64,000 nt of DNA, from positions 762,501-826,500 of the forward strand of contig NZ_CP084930.1 in the NCBI RefSeq assembly GCF_023822065.1, read 5' to 3'. The DNA comes from Sphingomonas morindae (lineage in GTDB: Bacteria; Pseudomonadota; Alphaproteobacteria; Sphingomonadales; Sphingomonadaceae). Position 1 is the stretch's first letter, and every line of letters begins with the position of its first letter. This document shows positions 48,189-57,339 of this stretch, piece after piece. A program made the position numbers and the translations under genes. The notes under the pieces are model-generated. The model saw nothing but the letters and a program-made list of their open reading frames with translations. It ran no database searches and was not told the DNA's origin.

Positions 48189-49558
48189 TAGCCGATTTCC
48201 CCCGCCAGCGCCGAGACGACGCGGGCGAGCCCGATAGCATTGGATCCCTTGACCAGCACCGCATCGCCCGGACGGATATGCTCCGCCAGCATCCGCTCGG
48301 CGGCGCCCGCATCGGCCACATGCGCGACCGCGATCCGCCCTTCAAGCGATTCGGCCAGCGGCGCCATCGCGGGGCCGACCAGGATCGCCAGCGCCACCCC
48401 CGCCTCGATGAGCGGCGCGTCCAGCGCGCGATGATAGTCGGCGCTGCCCTCGCCCAGCTCGCGCATCTCGCCCAGCACCACCAGATGCCGCCCCGGCGCA
48501 TGGCCAAGCTCCCGGATCGTCGCCGCCATCGAGGCCGGGTTGGCGTTGTAGCTCTCGTCGATCAGCAGCGCCTCGCCATCGGGCAGCGGCACGCGGCGGC
48601 GCGCGCCGCGCCCCGGCAGCCCGGCCAGTTCGGCCAAGGCGACGCCGGCGGCGGGCAGATCGCCGCCCGCCGCCTCGACCGCCGCCAGCACGGCCAGCGC
48701 GTTCGACACCCAATGCGCGCCGGGCAGGCCGATCTGGAAGGTGAGCGCGGCCTTCGGCAGCACCGCGTTCACCAGCGTCCCCTCGGCGATCCGCACGCTT
48801 TCCGTGGCGCGCACATCAGCGCCGGTGCCGAGCCCGAAGGTGAGGATATCGTCCGCATAGGGCCGCGCGGCGGCGCGCAGGCGATCGCGATGCGGGCTGT
48901 CGAACGGCAGGATCGCCACCCCGCCCGGCTCGAGCCCGCGGAAGATCTCGCCCTTGGCGTCCGCGATCTCCGCCTCGCTCGCGAAGAAGGCGGCATGCGC
49001 CGGCGCGATCGCGGTGACGAGCGCGACATGCGGGCGCACCAGCCGGGTCAGCGCATCCAGCTCGCCGGCATGGTTCATGCCCATCTCGAACACGGCGAAG
49101 GCGGCGTCGCGCGGCATGCGGGCGAGGCTGAGCGGCACGCCGACATGGTTGTTGTAGCTCTTCACCGAGCGGTGCACGCGACCGGGCATGAAGCGATCGA
49201 GCGCGGCGAACAGCGCCTCCTTGGTGCCCGTCTTGCCGACCGAACCGGTGACCCCGATGATCCGCGCCCCGCTGCGCGCGCGTGCCGCCGCGCCGAGCGC
49301 CTGGAGCGCGGCGGCGCTGTCCGCCACGCGCACATGCGGCGCCGCGACCGGCGAGGAGACGAGCAGGCCCGCCGCGCCCTGCGCCAGCGCCTGATCGATG
49401 AAGCGGTGGCCGTCGGTGGTCTCGCCGGTCAGCGCCACGAACAGGTCGCCCGGCCCCACCTCGCGCGAATCGAAGGCGACGCCGGTGACGGTGAAGGGCG
49501 CCGAGGCGGTGCCGCCGGTGGCGGCGGCGATCTCGTCGGCGGTCCACAGGCCGGTCAT
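48188..49558 (-). CDS. murF: UDP-MurNAc-tripeptide--D-alanyl-D-alanine ligase
   Basis: Fourth Mur ligase, adding D-Ala-D-Ala to finish the pentapeptide; 456 residues. Visible are the N-domain [24 protein letters not shown]-loop [21 protein letters not shown] (about 110), the [14 protein letters not shown] loop, [20 protein letters not shown], and C-domain [21 protein letters not shown] and [12 protein letters not shown]. The P-loop reads GSVGKTGTK, acceptable for MurF. The start overlaps the murE stop. Confidence 0.96.
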   Translation of the reverse strand: MTGLWTADEIAAATGGTASAPFTVTGVAFDSREVGPGDLFVALTGETTDGHRFIDQALAQGAAGLLVSSPVAAPHVRVADSAAALQALGAAARARSGARIIGVTGSVGKTGTKEALFAALDRFMPGRVHRSVKSYNNHVGVPLSLARMPRDAAFAVFEMGMNHAGELDALTRLVRPHVALVTAIAPAHAAFFASEAEIADAKGEIFRGLEPGGVAILPFDSPHRDRLRAAARPYADDILTFGLGTGADVRATESVRIAEGTLVNAVLPKAALTFQIGLPGAHWVSNALAVLAAVEAAGGDLPAAGVALAELAGLPGRGARRRVPLPDGEALLIDESYNANPASMAATIRELGHAPGRHLVVLGEMRELGEGSADYHRALDAPLIEAGVALAILVGPAMAPLAESLEGRIAVAHVADAGAAERMLAEHIRPGDAVLVKGSNAIGLARVVSALAGEIG

Positions 49559-51006
49559 GCCGCGACCTCGCGCGCCACCTGCACATCGTCGAAGGCGAGC
49601 ACGCGATCGCCGACGATCTGCCCGGTCTCATGGCCCTTGCCGGCGACGAGCACGATGTCGCCCGCGCCGGCCTGCCCCACCGCCTCGGCGATGGCGGCGC
49701 GGCGATCGCCGATCTCGGTCGCGCCGGGGGCGGCGGCGAGGATCGCGGCGCGGATCGCGGCCGGCGGCTCGCTGCGCGGATTATCGTCGGTGACGATGGC
49801 GATATCGGCCTGCTCGGCCGCGATCGCGCCCATTTCCGGCCGCTTGCCGGTGTCGCGATCGCCGCCCGCGCCGAACACCAGGATCAGCCGCCCCGAGACG
49901 TGCGGACGCAGGGCCGCGATGGCGGCGCGCAGTCCGTCGGGGGTATGGGCGTAATCGACATAGACGGGCGCGCCGCGCGCGGTGATCACCGCGCGCTCGA
50001 GCCGGCCGCGCACCGGCTGCAGGCGGCCGAGCCCCGCCAGCACGTCCGCTGCCGGCACGCCCGTGGCCATCGCCAGGCCCGCGGCGACGAGCGCGTTGGC
50101 CGCCTGATAGGCGCCGATCAGCGGCAGGGTGCAGCGATGCTCGCGCCCGTCCACCGCGATCGTCAGCGTCTGGCCGAGCTGGGTCGGCACGCGCTCGATC
50201 AGACGCAGCGCGTCGCCGCGCGTGCCGACGCTGAGCAGCCGGGCGCCGCGCTCGCGCACCAGCTCCTCCACCCGCGTCGAGGCGGGATCGTCCGCCCACA
50301 CCACGGCGGCGCCATCGGCATCCACCACCTCCGAGAAGAGCCGCAGCTTGGCCTCGAGATAGGCCTCCATCGTGCCGTGATAATCGAGGTGATCGCGGCT
50401 GAGATTGGTGAAGGCGGCGGCGCGCACCGGCAGGCCTTCGGTGCGGAACTGGGCGAGGCCGTGGCTCGAGGCCTCGAACGCGGCATGGCTCACCCCCTCG
50501 CGCGCCAGCCCCGCCATATTGGCGAGGAAGGTCACGATGTCGGGCGTGGTCAGCCCGGTCGAGACCTGGCTGATCTTGCCCTCGCCATCGGTGGTGGTGA
50601 CGCCGAGCGTGCCGATCGAGGCGGCGGCATGGCCCGCCATGCGCCACAGCTGACGGGTCAGCTCCACCGTGCTGGTCTTGCCGTTGGTGCCCGTCACCGC
50701 CACCGTGGTGGCCGGAAAGGGCGCGAAGAAGCGCGCCGCGATCCGCGCGAAGGCGCGGCGCGGCTCGGCATCGGCGATGTGGACGACATGCTCGGGCACC
50801 GCCGCCTCGGGCCGCGCCACCACCGCGATCGCGCCCGCCGCCACCGCCGCCGGGATGAATTCCTCGCCGTTGCGCGCCAGCCCGCGAAAGGCGCCGAAGA
50901 TGGTGCCCGGCGCCACCTTGCGATGATCGATCGCGCACCCCGTCACGCGCGCCCCGGCCCCGCCGCCGCGCGTCGAAAATCCGGCGATCAGGCTGTCGAG
51001 CTGCAT
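49555..51006 (-). CDS. murE: UDP-MurNAc-L-Ala-D-Glu--meso-diaminopimelate ligase
   Basis: Third Mur ligase; 483 residues. Visible are P-loop VAVTGTNGKTSTVELTRQL (about 105), FEASSHGLAQFR, TNLSRDHLDYHGTMEAYLEAK (carbamylated Lys), YAHTPDGLRAAI, GAGGDRDTGKRPEMG and TDDNPRSEPP. The DNPR motif marks specificity for meso-diaminopimelate rather than lysine, so the cell wall is of the Gram-negative A1-gamma type. The start lies one base after the ftsI stop. Confidence 0.97.
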   Translation of the reverse strand: MQLDSLIAGFSTRGGGAGARVTGCAIDHRKVAPGTIFGAFRGLARNGEEFIPAAVAAGAIAVVARPEAAVPEHVVHIADAEPRRAFARIAARFFAPFPATTVAVTGTNGKTSTVELTRQLWRMAGHAAASIGTLGVTTTDGEGKISQVSTGLTTPDIVTFLANMAGLAREGVSHAAFEASSHGLAQFRTEGLPVRAAAFTNLSRDHLDYHGTMEAYLEAKLRLFSEVVDADGAAVVWADDPASTRVEELVRERGARLLSVGTRGDALRLIERVPTQLGQTLTIAVDGREHRCTLPLIGAYQAANALVAAGLAMATGVPAADVLAGLGRLQPVRGRLERAVITARGAPVYVDYAHTPDGLRAAIAALRPHVSGRLILVFGAGGDRDTGKRPEMGAIAAEQADIAIVTDDNPRSEPPAAIRAAILAAAPGATEIGDRRAAIAEAVGQAGAGDIVLVAGKGHETGQIVGDRVLAFDDVQVAREVAA

Positions 51007-51007
51007 C

Positions 51008-52759
51008 TCAATCCTTGTCCTGGGCGGCGGCGGCGGGGCCGCTGGGCGCCGGCGTCTTGTTCTTGTCGGGGCGCCACAGCAGCGGCATCAGCTCGCTGAG
51101 ATCGACATCGTGGCGCTCGTCGGGGATCACGCCCAACAACGGGCCGATCCGCGCCACGGTGTGCGCGATCGCCGGTCCCACCACCCAGGCGGCGGTGGTG
51201 AAGCCATAGGTGTCGGCGGTGCCGTGCGGGCTGTCGAGCGTCATCATGATGACGTAGCGCGGATCGTCCATCGGGAAGACGCCGGCGAAGGTGGAGACGT
51301 TGACCTTGCGGTTATAGCCGCCGGCCTGCGCCTTCTCCGCGGTGCCCGTCTTGCCGCCCAGGCGGAAGCCGGGCACGTCGGCCTTCTTGCCGGTGCCGTC
51401 GGCGGCGGGCAGCACCACCAGCCGCAGCAACTGGCGCACGCGCGCGCTGGTCGCCTCGGAGATCACGCGGCGGCCCGCCGGCACGGGATTGTCCGCGCCG
51501 CGCTTGAGCAGCGTGGCGGGGCGGTAGACGCCGCCATTGACCAGCGCGGCATAGGCGATGGCGAGGTTGAGCGGCGACACCGCGATGCCGTGGCCGAAGC
51601 CCACCGTCATCACCGTCGTCTTGCCCCAATAGCTCGGCCAGAGCGGGCGCGCCGCCGCGCCCAGCTCGATCGCCGCCGGCTTGTCGAGCCCGAGCTGCTG
51701 GAAGAAGCGCGTCTCGCGCTGCTGGCCCAGCTCCTCGGCGATGCGCGCGGTGACGATGTTGGAGGAATGCACCATCATCTCCGGCACGTTCAGCCAGCGA
51801 TTCTCGGCATGTTCGTCATGGATCTTGAAGCGGCCGATCTGCAGCGGCTTGGTGGCATCGTAGCGCTTGGTCATCGAGGTGACGACGCCGCTCTCGATCG
51901 CATTGGCGATGGTGATGGCCTTGAAGGTGGAGCCGAGTTCGTAGACCGACTGAGTGGTGTTGTTGCGCAGCGCCTCGAGCCCGGTCTTGCCGGGATCATT
52001 GGGATTGAAGCTGGGCAGCGAGACCATCGCCACCACCTCGCCGGTGCGCACGTCCAGCACCAGGCCGCAGCCGCCGGCGGCCGAAAATTTGACGAGCGCG
52101 GCGTTAAGCTCGCTCTCCATCGCCGCCTGGACGCGGCTGTCGATCGAAAGCGCCGCCGGGGTGCCGCGCGTCGCAGGATCGGACAGGCGCTGGTTGAGCA
52201 CCTTCTCCATCCCGAACACGCCATGGCCATCGGTGTCGGTCCAGCCGAGCACATGCGCGGCAAGGCCCGTCTGCGGGTAGAGGCGCTCGGGTTCCTGGGC
52301 AAGCGCGATCGCCGGCTCGCCGATCGCGTTGACCGCGCTCACCACATCGGGCGTGGCGCGGCGGCGCAGATAGATGAACGGCTTGCCCGAGCGCAGCATC
52401 GCCAGATAGGTGGCCGCGCTTTTCTCGGGCAGCACCCGCGCCAGCTTTTCGGCGACCTCGCGCGGATCGTTGACGAGCTTGGGCGGCTGTAGCGCGATCG
52501 ACCAGGCCATGATCGTCTGCGCCAGCGGCACGCCGTTGCGATCGACGATATCGCCGCGCGCGGGCAGGCCGCTCGCGGTGGCGCCGGACGCATTGCTATC
52601 GTTGAAGGCGGTGAGCCAGATCAGCCGCAGCGCGATCAGCGACGCCAGGCCCAGGAACAGCAGCATCACCAGCATCAGCCGGAAATGCGTAAGCGCCAGC
52701 GATTGCTGGCGCTGTCCGGCGAGACGGACGCGATCCGGCCGCGCGGCGGTCCCGCTCAC
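51008..52759 (-). CDS. ftsI: Septal peptidoglycan transpeptidase FtsI (PBP3)
   Basis: Division-specific class B penicillin-binding protein; 583 residues. A cytoplasmic tail and one membrane segment (about 27-50) are followed by the PBP dimerisation domain (RGDIVDRNGVPLAQT ...) and the transpeptidase. The nucleophile is Ser277 in ELGSTFK (SxxK), the SxN motif is Ser332-Ser-Asn334, and the KTG triad is Lys470-Thr-Gly. The start is GTG 52759, overlapping the ftsL stop (GTGA). It works with FtsW, encoded six genes downstream. Confidence 0.96.
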   Translation of the reverse strand: MSGTAARPDRVRLAGQRQQSLALTHFRLMLVMLLFLGLASLIALRLIWLTAFNDSNASGATASGLPARGDIVDRNGVPLAQTIMAWSIALQPPKLVNDPREVAEKLARVLPEKSAATYLAMLRSGKPFIYLRRRATPDVVSAVNAIGEPAIALAQEPERLYPQTGLAAHVLGWTDTDGHGVFGMEKVLNQRLSDPATRGTPAALSIDSRVQAAMESELNAALVKFSAAGGCGLVLDVRTGEVVAMVSLPSFNPNDPGKTGLEALRNNTTQSVYELGSTFKAITIANAIESGVVTSMTKRYDATKPLQIGRFKIHDEHAENRWLNVPEMMVHSSNIVTARIAEELGQQRETRFFQQLGLDKPAAIELGAAARPLWPSYWGKTTVMTVGFGHGIAVSPLNLAIAYAALVNGGVYRPATLLKRGADNPVPAGRRVISEATSARVRQLLRLVVLPAADGTGKKADVPGFRLGGKTGTAEKAQAGGYNRKVNVSTFAGVFPMDDPRYVIMMTLDSPHGTADTYGFTTAAWVVGPAIAHTVARIGPLLGVIPDERHDVDLSELMPLLWRPDKNKTPAPSGPAAAAQDKD

Positions 52760-53292
52760 GGCCGGTCAGTCTTGCCCAGATAGGCGACCCGCTGCGGCGC
52801 CACCAGCGCCGCGCCGCGCGGCCGGACCAGCGCGGCATGACGCAGCACCGGCTGCGCGCCCTCATCCAGATCGAGCGAGACGGAATGGAGCAGGCCGCTG
52901 GCCGGCTTCTCGACCGGCGTATAGGCCACCTGCGCCACCGCCGGCGGCGCCTGGAGCGCGGCGGCGGCCGGGGTCGTCGGCACGCCCTGATCGGCGCCCG
53001 GCGCGGCGAGGCTGGCAAGCTGCATTTCGCCGTTGAGATACTGGGCCGCCTTGGGCGCGGTCAACGCCAGCACGTCCGCATTCCACCGCTCAAGCTGCAC
53101 GAGCCGGCTCCGCGTGCCGAGTTCGGTGGAGAGCTGGCGGATATCGGACTGGGCGAGCATGAGGTGCCGGTCCAGCCGCGCCATCTGCGCGCGCTCGGCC
53201 GCGACCTTCAGCGACACGAGATAACAGCCGAGCGCCGCGACCGCGACACAGGCCACCCAGACGATGGTTTTGAAACGGGCGGCGATCATCAT
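52756..53292 (-). CDS. ftsL: Cell division protein FtsL
   Basis: A bitopic protein of 178 residues: a membrane segment at about 10-28 ([18 protein letters not shown]) and a leucine-zipper-like coiled coil (about 30-75, [22 protein letters not shown] ...). A Pro/Ala-rich tail makes it longer than E. coli FtsL (121 residues). Primary sequence conservation of FtsL is poor; the call rests on position between rsmH and ftsI and on topology. ATG ATG at 53292/53289 overlaps the rsmH stop. Confidence 0.85.
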   Translation of the reverse strand: MMIAARFKTIVWVACVAVAALGCYLVSLKVAAERAQMARLDRHLMLAQSDIRQLSTELGTRSRLVQLERWNADVLALTAPKAAQYLNGEMQLASLAAPGADQGVPTTPAAAALQAPPAVAQVAYTPVEKPASGLLHSVSLDLDEGAQPVLRHAALVRPRGAALVAPQRVAYLGKTDRP

Positions 53293-54296
53293 CGGCGAAT
53301 TCCTCGGGCGGCGGCGGCGGGGATGGCGGGGGCAGGAGCGGAGGCGGCGGCGCGGCCCCAGGGCGGGGCGGGGGACCGGCGGGCGGCGCGCAGCGTGGCG
53401 GAGCGCGCGCGCGGGTTTCGGGCAAGCTCGGCGGGGCCGGCCTTGACCGGCTTGGCCACGGCCTCGAAGCTGGGCGGCGGCGCCGCGCCGGCATCGGGCC
53501 GGTGGCGCGATCCCGCCGGCCGCGGGCGCCCGCGCTCGACCAGGAAGCGCTTGACGATCCGGTCCTCAAGGCTGTGGAAGCTCACCACCGCGAGCCGGCC
53601 GCCGGGCACCAGCAGCGCCTCGGCGGCGATCAGCGCCTCGTCCAGCTCGTCCAGCTCGCCATTCACATGGATGCGAAGCGCCTGAAAGCTGCGCGTGGCG
53701 GGATCCTTGGGCATGCCGGGGTGATGGCCGGTGGCGCGGCGCACCAGCTCGGCCAGCTCGCCGGTGCGTGCCAAAGGCCGCGCCGCCACGATCGCGCGAG
53801 CGATCCGCCGCGCGCGCGGCTCCTCGCCATAATGGAAGAGGATGTCGGCGATCTCCGCCTCGTCGGCGCGGTTGAGGAAATCGGCCGCGCTCTCGCCGGC
53901 CTGGCTCATCCGCATGTCGAGCGGACCGTCCGCCTGGAAGGAGAAGCCGCGCGCCGCCTGATCGAACTGCATCGACGAGACGCCGATATCCAGCACCACG
54001 CCGTCCACCGCCGAGACACCGCGCGCCGCGAGCGCGGCCGCCATGGTCGCGAAACGCTCGGGCACCAGCACCAGCCGGCCCGCGCTCGCCGCTTCCAGCG
54101 CGCGACCGGCGGCGATGGCGTCGGGATCGCGATCGAAGGCGAAGACCCGCCCAGCCCCCGCCGCAAGCAGCGCGCGCGTATAGCCGCCGGCGCCGAACGT
54201 GCCGTCCACCAGCGTATCGCCGGGGCGCACCGCCAGCGCGGCCACCACCTCGTCGAGCAGCACCGGCACGTGCGGCGCTTCGGCGGCCGCGCTCAC
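53289..54296 (-). CDS. rsmH: 16S rRNA (cytosine1402-N4)-methyltransferase RsmH
   Basis: SAM-dependent methylation of C1402 in the ribosomal decoding centre; 335 residues. Motifs are [27 protein letters not shown] (SAM site), [61 protein letters not shown] and [15 protein letters not shown]. The C-terminal 45 residues are a basic Ala/Pro-rich extension. The start is GTG 54296, overlapping the mraZ stop (GTGA). Confidence 0.95.
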   Translation of the reverse strand: MSAAAEAPHVPVLLDEVVAALAVRPGDTLVDGTFGAGGYTRALLAAGAGRVFAFDRDPDAIAAGRALEAASAGRLVLVPERFATMAAALAARGVSAVDGVVLDIGVSSMQFDQAARGFSFQADGPLDMRMSQAGESAADFLNRADEAEIADILFHYGEEPRARRIARAIVAARPLARTGELAELVRRATGHHPGMPKDPATRSFQALRIHVNGELDELDEALIAAEALLVPGGRLAVVSFHSLEDRIVKRFLVERGRPRPAGSRHRPDAGAAPPPSFEAVAKPVKAGPAELARNPRARSATLRAARRSPAPPWGRAAASAPAPAIPAAAARGIRR

Positions 54297-54799
54297 AGCG
54301 CCACCCCGCGCTCGCGCAGAAGGAATTGCAGCGGCTTGCGCGCGCGCGACGTGGCCGGCAGCCGATCCAGCGCGACGAGCGGGTTCCAGATCTGGAAGCT
54401 GGAGCCGGCGCCGATGAAGAAGGCGAGATCCTCGATCTGGCCGAGCATGCGCAGCATCGGCGTCAGCACCATGCGGCCCGCGCCGTCGAACTTGACCGGC
54501 TCGAGGCTGCCGAAGCTGTCGAGGCGCGCCGCCTCCAGCGCCGCCATCTGCTCGATCGCGGGCAGCTCGGCGACCGACGCCTGGAGCTGGCGGTCCATCT
54601 CGGCCGAGGCGACGGGATCGAGCGCGGTCAGGCAGTCGCCGCTGGCATGTTCGCCGATCGACAGGGTGTTGTCGGGATCGAGCCCGGCGCCGAGCGCCCG
54701 CTTCTCGATCAGCGCGCGAAAGCCCGCCGGCACGGATACCCGTCCCTTCGCATCCACGGCGTTCAGCGCATGGCCTTGAAAGAGATGGCCGAGTTCCAC
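54293..54799 (-). CDS. mraZ: Transcriptional regulator MraZ
   Basis: AbrB-like ring-forming DNA-binding protein that represses dcw clusters; 168 residues. The tandem SpoVT-AbrB half-repeats are seen as [19 protein letters not shown] and [16 protein letters not shown] (about 14-30 and 100-116). The start is GTG 54799 (MELGHLFQG). It is the first gene of the dcw operon. Four TGGG pentamers with helical phasing lie 87-132 bases upstream and may be its binding sites. Confidence 0.92.
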   Translation of the reverse strand: MELGHLFQGHALNAVDAKGRVSVPAGFRALIEKRALGAGLDPDNTLSIGEHASGDCLTALDPVASAEMDRQLQASVAELPAIEQMAALEAARLDSFGSLEPVKFDGAGRMVLTPMLRMLGQIEDLAFFIGAGSSFQIWNPLVALDRLPATSRARKPLQFLLRERGVAL

Positions 54800-54885
54800 C
54801 GATACCCCGTTCGACGACGCGCGCCCCCGCCGCCACTCCGCGATCGACAGACCTGGCCCCTCGCCGGTCTGCCTCGCGGACGACG

Positions 54886-54931
54886 TGGGAGTATCATGGG
54901 TAGGGCATGGGTTTCAATACCACTGCATGGG
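54886..54931 (+). promoter_or_regulatory. Candidate MraZ box array
   Basis: TGGG begins at 54886, 54897, 54908 and 54928: three repeats 11 bases apart and a fourth 20 bases further. Each is followed by A or T, and three are part of CATGGG. E. coli MraZ binds TGGGN repeats spaced 10 bases apart upstream of mraZ. Here they lie on the strand opposite to mraZ. Just upstream (minus strand) TTGCCC (54966-54971) and TTCATA (54942-54947) could be promoter hexamers. Confidence 0.5.
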
Positions 54932-54939
54932 TAGACTTG

Positions 54940-55190
54940 TGTATGAAATGCCACGGGCTGGTCGGGGGCAAAAATCGAAAAGCCCCGCAAAACAGCCACT
55001 ATTCACGCTTCGTTCTTGTCGTCAGCCCTGTGGATAACTGTGTTGATGCGCGCACCCCGACTGGGGCAGGCATGGGCCGGCATGGATCGGCATGGCGCGC
55101 GGCGACGCACCGCGGCGGGCGCGCGCACGGCGAATCATCCGCGTCGCCGGCGGCGCGCGAGCGGAGCGGATCAGCGCTGGACGGGTGCGA
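54940..55190. other. Intergenic region upstream of the dcw operon
   Basis: Together with the MraZ-box stretch this is a 391-base gap (54800-55190) between mraZ and the next gene on the same strand. It is less GC-rich than its surroundings around 54935-55050. It holds a perfect DnaA box (55029-55037). No gene is supported; reading frames here look like shadows. Confidence 0.5.
55029..55037 (+). promoter_or_regulatory. Perfect DnaA-box 9-mer
   Basis: TGTGGATAA, the complement of the consensus TTATCCACA, lies 230 bases upstream of the mraZ start. It is a single site, so it is not an origin. It might link division-gene expression to DnaA or be chance. Confidence 0.4.
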
Positions 55191-55613
55191 TCAGCGCGCG
55201 GGCGTGGCGGCGGCGCTGCCGGCGGGCGGCGCGGCGGCATGGCCGGCGGGTAGCGGCGGCCCGGCCATGGCGGCGGGCGGCGCGGCGGGCACGGCGGTGA
55301 TCGATCCCGGCGCCGGCGGCGCGGGGTTGAGCGTCACGATCGGCGGCGACGGCTTGGGCGCGTTGCCCGGCGCCACACCCAGTTCGGCCAGCGGCTCCTT
55401 GGGCGCCTCCTCGGCCGCCGCGTTGGCGGGGCCGCCGCCATTATGGTGCGGGGCGGGATGCGGATCCTGGCCGAGAAAGGCGAACAGCGCGGCGGCGAGC
55501 AGCGTGAGCAGGAACACCGCGGCGAGCCCGGTGACGCCGACGCGGATCCTCTGCAGCGCGGGATCGCGCCCCGCCTCCTCGCGGCGCCTATCGCTGGGCC
55601 GGCGTCGCGCCAT
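55191..55613 (-). CDS. Single-pass membrane protein with Pro/Ala-rich tail
   Basis: I do not recognise a family. The 140 residues have a basic cytoplasmic start (RRRPSDRRREE), one membrane segment (about 27-50, VGVTGLAAVFLLTLLAAALFAFL) and a Pro/Ala/Gly-rich, probably unstructured periplasmic tail. Its ATG lies three bases after the cysK stop, so it is co-transcribed with cysK. Codon use and position support a real gene, but the low-complexity tail weakens the case. Confidence 0.65.
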   Translation of the reverse strand: MARRRPSDRRREEAGRDPALQRIRVGVTGLAAVFLLTLLAAALFAFLGQDPHPAPHHNGGGPANAAAEEAPKEPLAELGVAPGNAPKPSPPIVTLNPAPPAPGSITAVPAAPPAAMAGPPLPAGHAAAPPAGSAAATPAR

Positions 55614-55616
55614 CGC

Positions 55617-56612
55617 TTAGCGCGCGAGCCAATCCGGCACCGGCAGGCCCTTGGCGGCGAGCCAGACGGGATTGGAGAGGGTGGAGAGGTAGCGCATGCC
55701 TGAATCGCAGAGGATGGTGACGATCGTCTTGCCTGGTCCCAACGCCTTGCCCAGCGCGACCGCGCCGGCGACGTTGATACCGGAAGACAGGCCGACGCAC
55801 AGCCCCTCCTCCATCAGCAACTGGCGCACCCAGCGCAACCCCTCCTCGTCGGCGACGCGGAACTGGGTGTCGATCGGCGCCCCGTCGAGATTGGCGGTGA
55901 TCCGGCTCTGGCCGATCCCCTCCGCCACCGAGCTGCCCTCGGCGGCGAGTTCGCCCTGCGCATAATAGCTGTAGAGCGCTGCGCCGTGCGGATCGGTGAG
56001 CGCGATGGTGATGCGCTCGTCCTGCTCCTTCAGCCCCAGCCCCACCCCGGCCAGCGTGCCGCCGGTGCCGCAGGCGCATGTGAAGCCGTCGATCCGGCCG
56101 CCCGTCTGCGCCCAGATCTCGGGCGCGGTCGTGCGGATATGGGCCATGCGGTTGGCGGTGTTGTCGAACTGGTTGGACCAGAAGCCGCCCGGCGTCTCCT
56201 CGGCGATGCGACGCGAGGTGTGCACATAATGGGCGGGGTTGGAGTAGCTGGTGGGCGGCACCTCCACCAGCTCGGCGCCCAGCGCGCGCAGCGTGTCCTT
56301 CTTTTCCTGGCTCTGCGTCTCGGGAATGACGATGATGGTGCGATAGCCCTTGGCATTGCCCACCAGCGCCAGGCCGATGCCGGTGTTGCCGGCGGTGCCC
56401 TCCACGATCACCCCGTCGGGGCCGAGCGCGCCGCGCGCCTCGCCATCCTCGATGATGAAGCGGGCGGCGCGGTCCTTCACCGAGCCCCCGGGGTTCATGA
56501 ACTCGCACTTGGCGAGGATTTCGCATCCGCTCTCGGCGCTGGCGCCGGCGAGACGGACAAGGGGTGTGTTGCCGATGAGCGAAAGGGCACCGGGCACGAT
56601 GCGGCTGGCCAT
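55617..56612 (-). CDS. cysK: Cysteine synthase A (O-acetylserine sulfhydrylase)
   Basis: PLP enzyme making cysteine from O-acetylserine and sulfide; 331 residues. Visible are IGNTPLVRLAG, the PLP lysine in FMNPGGSVKDRAA (about 44-56), VEGTAGNTGIGLAL, the phosphate-binding ACGTGGTLAGV, and SSGINVAGAV. The start is ATG 56612 (MASRIVPGALSLIGNTP); an in-frame upstream extension is not conserved. It is followed by the small membrane protein and is divergent from the lipoprotein gene. Confidence 0.93.
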   Translation of the reverse strand: MASRIVPGALSLIGNTPLVRLAGASAESGCEILAKCEFMNPGGSVKDRAARFIIEDGEARGALGPDGVIVEGTAGNTGIGLALVGNAKGYRTIIVIPETQSQEKKDTLRALGAELVEVPPTSYSNPAHYVHTSRRIAEETPGGFWSNQFDNTANRMAHIRTTAPEIWAQTGGRIDGFTCACGTGGTLAGVGLGLKEQDERITIALTDPHGAALYSYYAQGELAAEGSSVAEGIGQSRITANLDGAPIDTQFRVADEEGLRWVRQLLMEEGLCVGLSSGINVAGAVALGKALGPGKTIVTILCDSGMRYLSTLSNPVWLAAKGLPVPDWLAR

Positions 56613-56756
56613 GGTGCATGGATAGGATGCCCGGGCGCGAACGGCAACGCACCTTTGCACGGCCATCGCCAAGCGCAGCTTCGTCGGCCTGTCCCGAAAG
56701 CGGGCCAATGTGGCGCGCCGCAATGCACAATGCATCTTGACGCGGCGCACCCTGTT

Positions 56757-56776
56757 AACGATCACTTATGATCGTT
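56757..56776 (+). promoter_or_regulatory. Perfect palindrome over the lipoprotein start codon
   Basis: AACGATCA - CTTA - TGATCGTT: 8-bp arms, four-base centre, covering the first ATG (56768) and ending at the second (56777). GTTAAC immediately precedes it (56754-56759). It could be an operator or an mRNA hairpin affecting initiation. Confidence 0.4.
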
Positions 56777-57181
56777 ATGCACATCCTCCCCCGCATCCGT
56801 CTCGCCGCGCCGGCCGCCGCCGGCCTTCTCCTGTTCGCGCTCGGCGCCTGCAACATGCAGCCCGAGAATATCGAGGTCGGCCCCAACGACGATCAGAAGG
56901 AAGCCCTCGCCCACGCCAAGCCGGTCGAGCTGCCGCCCGCCATCGAGGCGAGCAAGAGCTACCGCTGCAAGGACAACAGCGTCGTCTATATCGATTGGTT
57001 CGCCGGCGGCAAAAGCGCCACCGTGCGCCCCAAGAAGGACGATTCGCCCGTGATGCTCAAGGCCGATCAGGCCGGCCAGCCGCTCACTGCCGAGGGCGGC
57101 TACGCCATCTCCGGCACGTCCAAGGCCTCCAATGTCGATGTCACCTTGCCCGGCAAGGGCAAGCAGAGCTGCAAGGGCTGA
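56768..57181 (+). CDS. Small lipoprotein of unknown function
   Basis: A 137-residue exported lipoprotein. The signal peptide ends in the lipobox LGAC (LLLFALGACNM, Cys at about 26 from the first ATG). The mature part is about 110 residues with a C-type-lysozyme-inhibitor-like layout: SKSYRCKDNSVVYIDWFAGGKSATV ... MLKADQAG ... GGYAISG and a final Cys near the C-terminus (KQSCKG). The two cysteines could form one disulfide, as in MliC/PliC proteins, but I cannot confirm the family. ATG 56777 is a possible alternative start. A canonical terminator follows. Confidence 0.75.
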   Translation: MIVMHILPRIRLAAPAAAGLLLFALGACNMQPENIEVGPNDDQKEALAHAKPVELPPAIEASKSYRCKDNSVVYIDWFAGGKSATVRPKKDDSPVMLKADQAGQPLTAEGGYAISGTSKASNVDVTLPGKGKQSCKG

Positions 57182-57204
57182 TCTCCCGGCCTTGAACCAT
57201 GTCC

Positions 57205-57232
57205 GGCCGGCGACCTTGTCGCCGGCCTTTTT
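57205..57232 (+). terminator. Rho-independent terminator after the lipoprotein gene
   Basis: Perfect 10-bp stem (GGCCGGCGAC / GTCGCCGGCC), three-base loop CTT, then five T. The clearest intrinsic terminator in the window; it isolates the lipoprotein gene from purL. Confidence 0.9.
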
Positions 57233-57339
57233 CATGCTCGGCGCCGCGCGGCGCCATCTTCCATCCCCCCCGCGATGCGGCGGGCGGCCAAGCCATTTTC
57301 TTTTGTCTGCGTCGCGCGGCTCGGCTATCGGCTGCGGCC

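Noticed and set aside
55029-55037. Possible replication origin at the DnaA box
   Set aside because: Only one 9-mer, no AT-rich unwinding region with clustered boxes, and no dnaA, hemE or parAB genes nearby.
54907-55620. Plus-strand frame starting near the MraZ boxes
   Set aside because: It is antisense to the small membrane protein for most of its length and begins in regulatory sequence.
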